From the NCBI GenBank assembly GCA_002307095.1, contig DBTO01000096.1:1-7873 (forward strand): a stretch of DNA of 7,873 nucleotides, given 5' to 3'. Below, piece after piece: positions 7,017-7,873 of this stretch. The stretch comes from Sulfurospirillum sp. UBA1314. Its GTDB lineage: Bacteria; Campylobacterota; Campylobacteria; Campylobacterales; Sulfurospirillaceae. The position numbers were made by a program, and so were the translations under genes. Under the pieces are notes generated by a model. That model saw only the letters and a program-made list of their open reading frames with translations. It was not told where the DNA came from and searched no databases. Numbering within the stretch: position 1 is the first letter of the stretch; each line of letters begins with the position of its first letter.

Positions 7017-7093
7017 CACACAACCTTTTTAGATTTGTTTTTTATCTTTACATGTAAAGCTATTTCTTGCTCTTTTCTTTTCCCTCTCAACAT
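7016..7093 (-). CDS. Possible small basic protein (25 aa), micro-ORF B
   Basis: It starts MLRGKRKEQE and ends KSKKVV, with 10 Lys/Arg in 25 residues. AAGGA sits six bases before the ATG. Its TGA shares one base with ATG 7016 of the membrane protein (TGATG), a typical coupling arrangement. Its start overlaps the end of micro-ORF A by 7 nt. The second palindrome copy lies inside it and encodes LHVK. It may be a real small protein, a coupling leader, or the 3' half of one roughly 46-residue protein broken by a one-base frameshift from micro-ORF A. It is too short for composition to prove coding. Confidence 0.35.
   Translation of the reverse strand: MLRGKRKEQEIALHVKIKNKSKKVV
7024..7030 (-). promoter_or_regulatory. 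Ribosome binding site of the membrane-protein gene
   Basis: AAAAAGG ends seven bases before ATG 7016. That spacing favours ATG 7016 over GTG 7019. Confidence 0.75.
7046..7059. promoter_or_regulatory. Palindrome copy 2 (CTTTACATGTAAAG), candidate operator
   Basis: This is the second exact copy, 134 nt from the first. On the minus strand it is followed by GATAAAAAAC, then AAAAAGG and ATG 7016, the same order and almost the same spacing as copy 1. It lies within micro-ORF B. Confidence 0.55.
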
Positions 7094-7152
7094 ACCACTT
7101 CCTTATGTTCGTTCATTTGCTCTAGCTTATGCCATCCTAGTTTTTTCATCAT
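7087..7152 (-). CDS. Possible small peptide (21 aa), micro-ORF A
   Basis: Starts MMKKLGWHKLEQ and ends HKEVVC. AAAAAGG at 7159-7165 lies six bases before the ATG, and a copy of the palindrome element lies 27 nt upstream. The end overlaps micro-ORF B. A shift of one base at HKEVV would fuse A and B into a single hydrophilic, basic protein of about 46 residues, so A plus B could be one frameshifted gene. A short peptide next to a radical SAM/SPASM-like protein could also be a modification substrate, but nothing else supports this. Confidence 0.35.
   Translation of the reverse strand: MMKKLGWHKLEQMNEHKEVVC
7100..7104 (-). promoter_or_regulatory. Ribosome binding site of micro-ORF B
   Basis: AAGGA, six bases before ATG 7093, located inside micro-ORF A. 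Confidence 0.4.
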
Positions 7153-7158
7153 CTTGTG

Positions 7159-7165
7159 CCTTTTT
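7159..7165 (-). promoter_or_regulatory. Ribosome binding site of micro-ORF A
   Basis: AAAAAGG, six bases before ATG 7152. It is the same heptamer used by the membrane-protein gene. Confidence 0.45.
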
Positions 7166-7179
7166 GATGTTATTTATAT

Positions 7180-7193
7180 CTTTACATGTAAAG
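7180..7193. promoter_or_regulatory. Palindrome copy 1 (CTTTACATGTAAAG), candidate operator
   Basis: This is a perfect 14-bp palindrome inside a 17-bp sequence (7178-7194) repeated exactly at 7044-7060. It overlaps the last codons and stop of the radical SAM gene. It is followed on the minus strand by GATATAAATAAC, which could contain a weak -10 element, then AAAAAGG and ATG 7152. A dimeric regulator site is the simplest reading. A five-bp hairpin with a CATG loop would be weak. Confidence 0.55.
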
Positions 7194-7873
7194 CCGTTTA
7201 ACCCCAGTCAGTTCACCACATTGTGTACAACACGAGGGAACACTCTTTTGGGATAAGGCATGTTGTATAACTTTAGGGTGTAAGACTTTACTGGAGTCGA
7301 TCATATAGCAACATGGTGCTTTGGTACCATCCACAAAGTAGTACCGCATCTTTTCATTCTCCACGTAAGGACATTGGTAGGTTGTATAAGGTAAGGGTTC
7401 TGTGGAGTAATGGGCTTGGTAACTTTTTTTAGGTTGTATCTGTTGAATAGCAAGAGGAATGTTCTGCTCTTTGGCAAAGGTTTTAAGAGCTTCTAAGTCT
7501 TGTCCGTAGTTGACGGCATAGAGTTTGATCTTTTTAGGGGTTAAGATGTGGCAGGCTAAAAGATGCTTAAGGGTTTGAGCAGGTGAGGTTCTGCCACTTC
7601 GTTTGGCAAGGGCTTCATCTAAGGTATCAAGGGAGAAGCCAATGTGATCGAGTAAGACCATGTGGGTTGAAGACAGAGCTATGGAACCATTGGTAATAAT
7701 GCTAATGCGATGCCCTTTGCTTTTAGCATGGGCGACCATCTCCCAGAAGAAAGGATGCAGGAGCGGTTCACCGGTTCCTTGAATGAGGAGCATTGTAGGA
7801 GATTTCTCACTTTGCACAATGCGTTCAAAGCATTCCCATGCCATATGCTTATGTTCCAGTGTATCATTGGGGC
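7182..7873 (-). CDS. Radical SAM protein with SPASM-like C-terminal cysteines (5' end outside window)
   Basis: The frame is open from the window edge to TAA at 7182-7184. An in-frame ATG at 7844 exists, but in-frame residues PNDTLEHKH precede it and the usual N-terminal CxxxCxxC cluster motif is missing. The true start therefore lies beyond 7873. Counting from M at 7844, visible radical SAM core marks are LIQGTGEPLLHP (20-31, the GGEP-like SAM-binding motif), ISIITNG (47-53, strand 3) and IGFSLDTLDEA (68-78, strand 4). The C-terminal part has C148 (QCPY), then VDGTKAPCCY (C168, C169) and SCCTQC (C205, C206, C209). This spacing suits auxiliary iron-sulphur cluster binding in SPASM or twitch domains. 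Such enzymes often modify peptides or mature other enzymes. The substrate here is unknown. The gap to the downstream cluster is short, with no clear terminator, so read-through is possible. Confidence 0.85.
   Translation of the reverse strand, partial: PNDTLEHKHMAWECFERIVQSEKSPTMLLIQGTGEPLLHPFFWEMVAHAKSKGHRISIITNGSIALSSTHMVLLDHIGFSLDTLDEALAKRSGRTSPAQTLKHLLACHILTPKKIKLYAVNYGQDLEALKTFAKEQNIPLAIQQIQPKKSYQAHYSTEPLPYTTYQCPYVENEKMRYYFVDGTKAPCCYMIDSSKVLHPKVIQHALSQKSVPSCCTQCGELTGVKRLYM

Noticed and set aside
7017..7019. GTG at 7019 as start of the membrane protein
   Set aside because: ATG 7016, one codon later, has better RBS spacing and a TGATG junction with micro-ORF B; the difference is one residue.
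7017..7181. Rho-independent terminator after the radical SAM gene
   Set aside because: The only inverted repeat is the AT-rich palindrome, with a five-bp stem and no U-run of the expected kind after it.
5725..7256. Several plus-strand ORFs of 60-75 codons rich in Phe, Leu, Ile and Ser
   Set aside because: They are antisense to the membrane protein and gap, have no convincing RBS, and their composition is what antisense of Lys/Glu-rich codons gives.
7182..7844. Complete 220-residue radical SAM protein starting at ATG 7844
   Set aside because: The frame stays open to the window edge (PNDTLEHKH upstream) and the cluster-binding CxxxCxxC is absent, so the gene is cut by the window and not short.
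7679..7867. A 62-residue minus-strand ORF starting MIHWNISIW
   Set aside because: It lies in another frame fully over the radical SAM core motifs, so it is a shadow.

Overview
The window carries a single-direction gene cluster on the minus strand. It fits an AT-leaning Gram-negative bacterium. Codon use, lysine-rich proteins and AT-rich leaders suggest Campylobacterota (Sulfurospirillum-like), but that is an impression and not a proof. No gene symbol can be assigned with confidence.

In transcription order (high to low coordinates): (1) 7873-7182, the 3' part of a radical SAM/SPASM-like protein whose 5' end, with the expected CxxxCxxC cluster motif, lies outside the window. (2) 7181-7017, a short gap holding two tiny overlapping ORFs (21 and 25 codons), each with a good ribosome binding site, and two identical 17-bp sequences centred on the perfect palindrome CTTTACATGTAAAG. 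One copy lies 27 nt before the first micro-ORF and the other 29 nt before the next large gene. (3) 7016-5748, an unrecognised 422-residue membrane-anchored protein. (4) 5761-1, a giant RTX (glycine/aspartate-rich, calcium-binding) protein. Its start overlaps the end of gene 3 by 14 nt and it runs off the window after 1920 codons without a stop.

The RTX protein has no signal peptide and is probably exported by a type I secretion system, though no transporter gene is in the window. Its order is: a roughly 380-residue N-terminal region with glycine-rich hydrophobic segments; two RTX blocks with one 'haemolysin-type calcium-binding related' (HCBP-related) unit; a module with five EF-hand-like loops resembling the FrpC self-processing module; a helical region; then at least five more RTX blocks alternating with four HCBP-related units. 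Two of those units are a recent tandem duplication with a 147-codon period.

The most interesting signal is the translational coupling of an unknown membrane protein to a giant RTX protein with a membrane-active-looking N-terminus. This is a possible effector/partner (immunity or export-accessory) pair. It is preceded by a duplicated palindrome-leader element and micro-ORFs. The functional interpretation is inference. The gene layout, overlaps, repeats and motifs are read directly from the sequence.
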